From: an uncultured Campylobacter sp.
GTDB lineage: Bacteria > Campylobacterota > Campylobacteria > Campylobacterales > Campylobacteraceae
Direction of reading: 5' to 3'
DNA: 5,566 bases
NCBI GenBank assembly: GCA_905373295.1
Contig: CAJPSJ010000132.1
Location: 1-5,566 of the forward strand
Shown in pieces: positions 5,415-5,566 of this stretch. The notes beneath the pieces were generated by a model that was not told the origin of the DNA, searched no databases, and saw only the letters and a list, made by a program, of their open reading frames with translations. The number at the start of each line of letters is the position of its first letter. Within the stretch, counting starts at the first letter, position 1. Position numbers and translations under genes: made by a program.

Positions 5415-5566
5415 TCTCGTCAGGCACGCTCATCAAAGGAGAGCTGCACCTGTCATGCATTTTGCATATCGATGGCAATGTCGAAGGCGACGTGATCTCC
5501 GATAACACCGTCGTCATCGGTAAAAACGGTACCGCGCGCGGCTCGATCAGGGCCAAACATATCGTA
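5366..5566 (+). CDS. ccmA: bactofilin CcmA-like, 3' end beyond the window
   Basis: Bactofilins are bacterial cytoskeletal proteins that polymerise without nucleotide through a beta-helical core. CcmA of H. pylori is needed for helical shape and works with Csd peptidases. The 67 residues seen start MAIFNKGDAN, close to the H. pylori CcmA start MAIF. A short flexible N-terminal tail (1-14) leads into the bactofilin domain: TIISSGTLIKGELHLSCILH, then IDGNVEGDVISDNTVVIGKNG and ARGSIRAKHIV. This shows the repeating G-x-hydrophobic turns of the beta helix. Full-length homologues are about 130-140 residues, so roughly half is missing. The start lies inside the peptidase gene in another frame (49-base overlap), which implies one transcript and coupled translation. 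Confidence 0.92.
   Translation, partial: MAIFNKGDANTAQTTIISSGTLIKGELHLSCILHIDGNVEGDVISDNTVVIGKNGTARGSIRAKHIV

Overview
The window looks like ordinary chromosomal sequence from a Campylobacterota bacterium, most probably a Campylobacter species. The order pheT-pheS on one strand with a divergent HIT-family gene is the order I recall from C. jejuni. The M23 peptidase gene running into a bactofilin gene is the csd1-ccmA cell-shape locus known from Helicobacter pylori. Promoters have T-rich stretches and TATAAT-type -10 boxes with no clear -35, and the DNA is full of AAATTT/AAAATTTT motifs, both typical of the group. Coding regions look more G+C-rich by eye than C. jejuni, which suggests the oral or gracilis/rectus/showae/curvus side of the genus; this is inference and the species cannot be fixed here.

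Layout. Positions 1-2840 (minus strand) hold pheT (its 3' part is cut by the window start) and pheS, joined by an ATGA overlap: the two subunits of phenylalanyl-tRNA synthetase. Positions 2841-2968 form a divergent promoter region. Positions 2969-3325 (plus strand) encode a histidine-triad (HIT/HinT-like) nucleotide hydrolase. Positions 3326-3884 are a long AT-rich gap with inverted repeats, one doubtful 30-residue reading frame and a GC-rich hairpin just past the dps stop codon. Positions 3885-4328 (minus strand) encode a Dps/NapA-type iron-storage mini-ferritin. Positions 4329-4496 are a second divergent promoter region, with palindromes centred on both -10 boxes and a PerR-box-like element upstream of dps. 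Positions 4497-5414 (plus strand) encode a membrane-anchored M23 endopeptidase of the Csd1 type. Positions 5366-5566 (plus strand) hold the start of a CcmA-type bactofilin that overlaps the peptidase gene by 49 bases and runs off the window.

How the genes relate. PheS and PheT form one enzyme (alpha2-beta2) for translation. The HIT protein and Dps are stand-alone housekeeping and stress genes. The peptidase and bactofilin are expected to work together in the periplasm and at the inner membrane to shape the peptidoglycan wall. I found no mobile element, CRISPR array, RNA gene or clearly new system. The most interesting unexplained structure is in the dps/csd1 promoter region.
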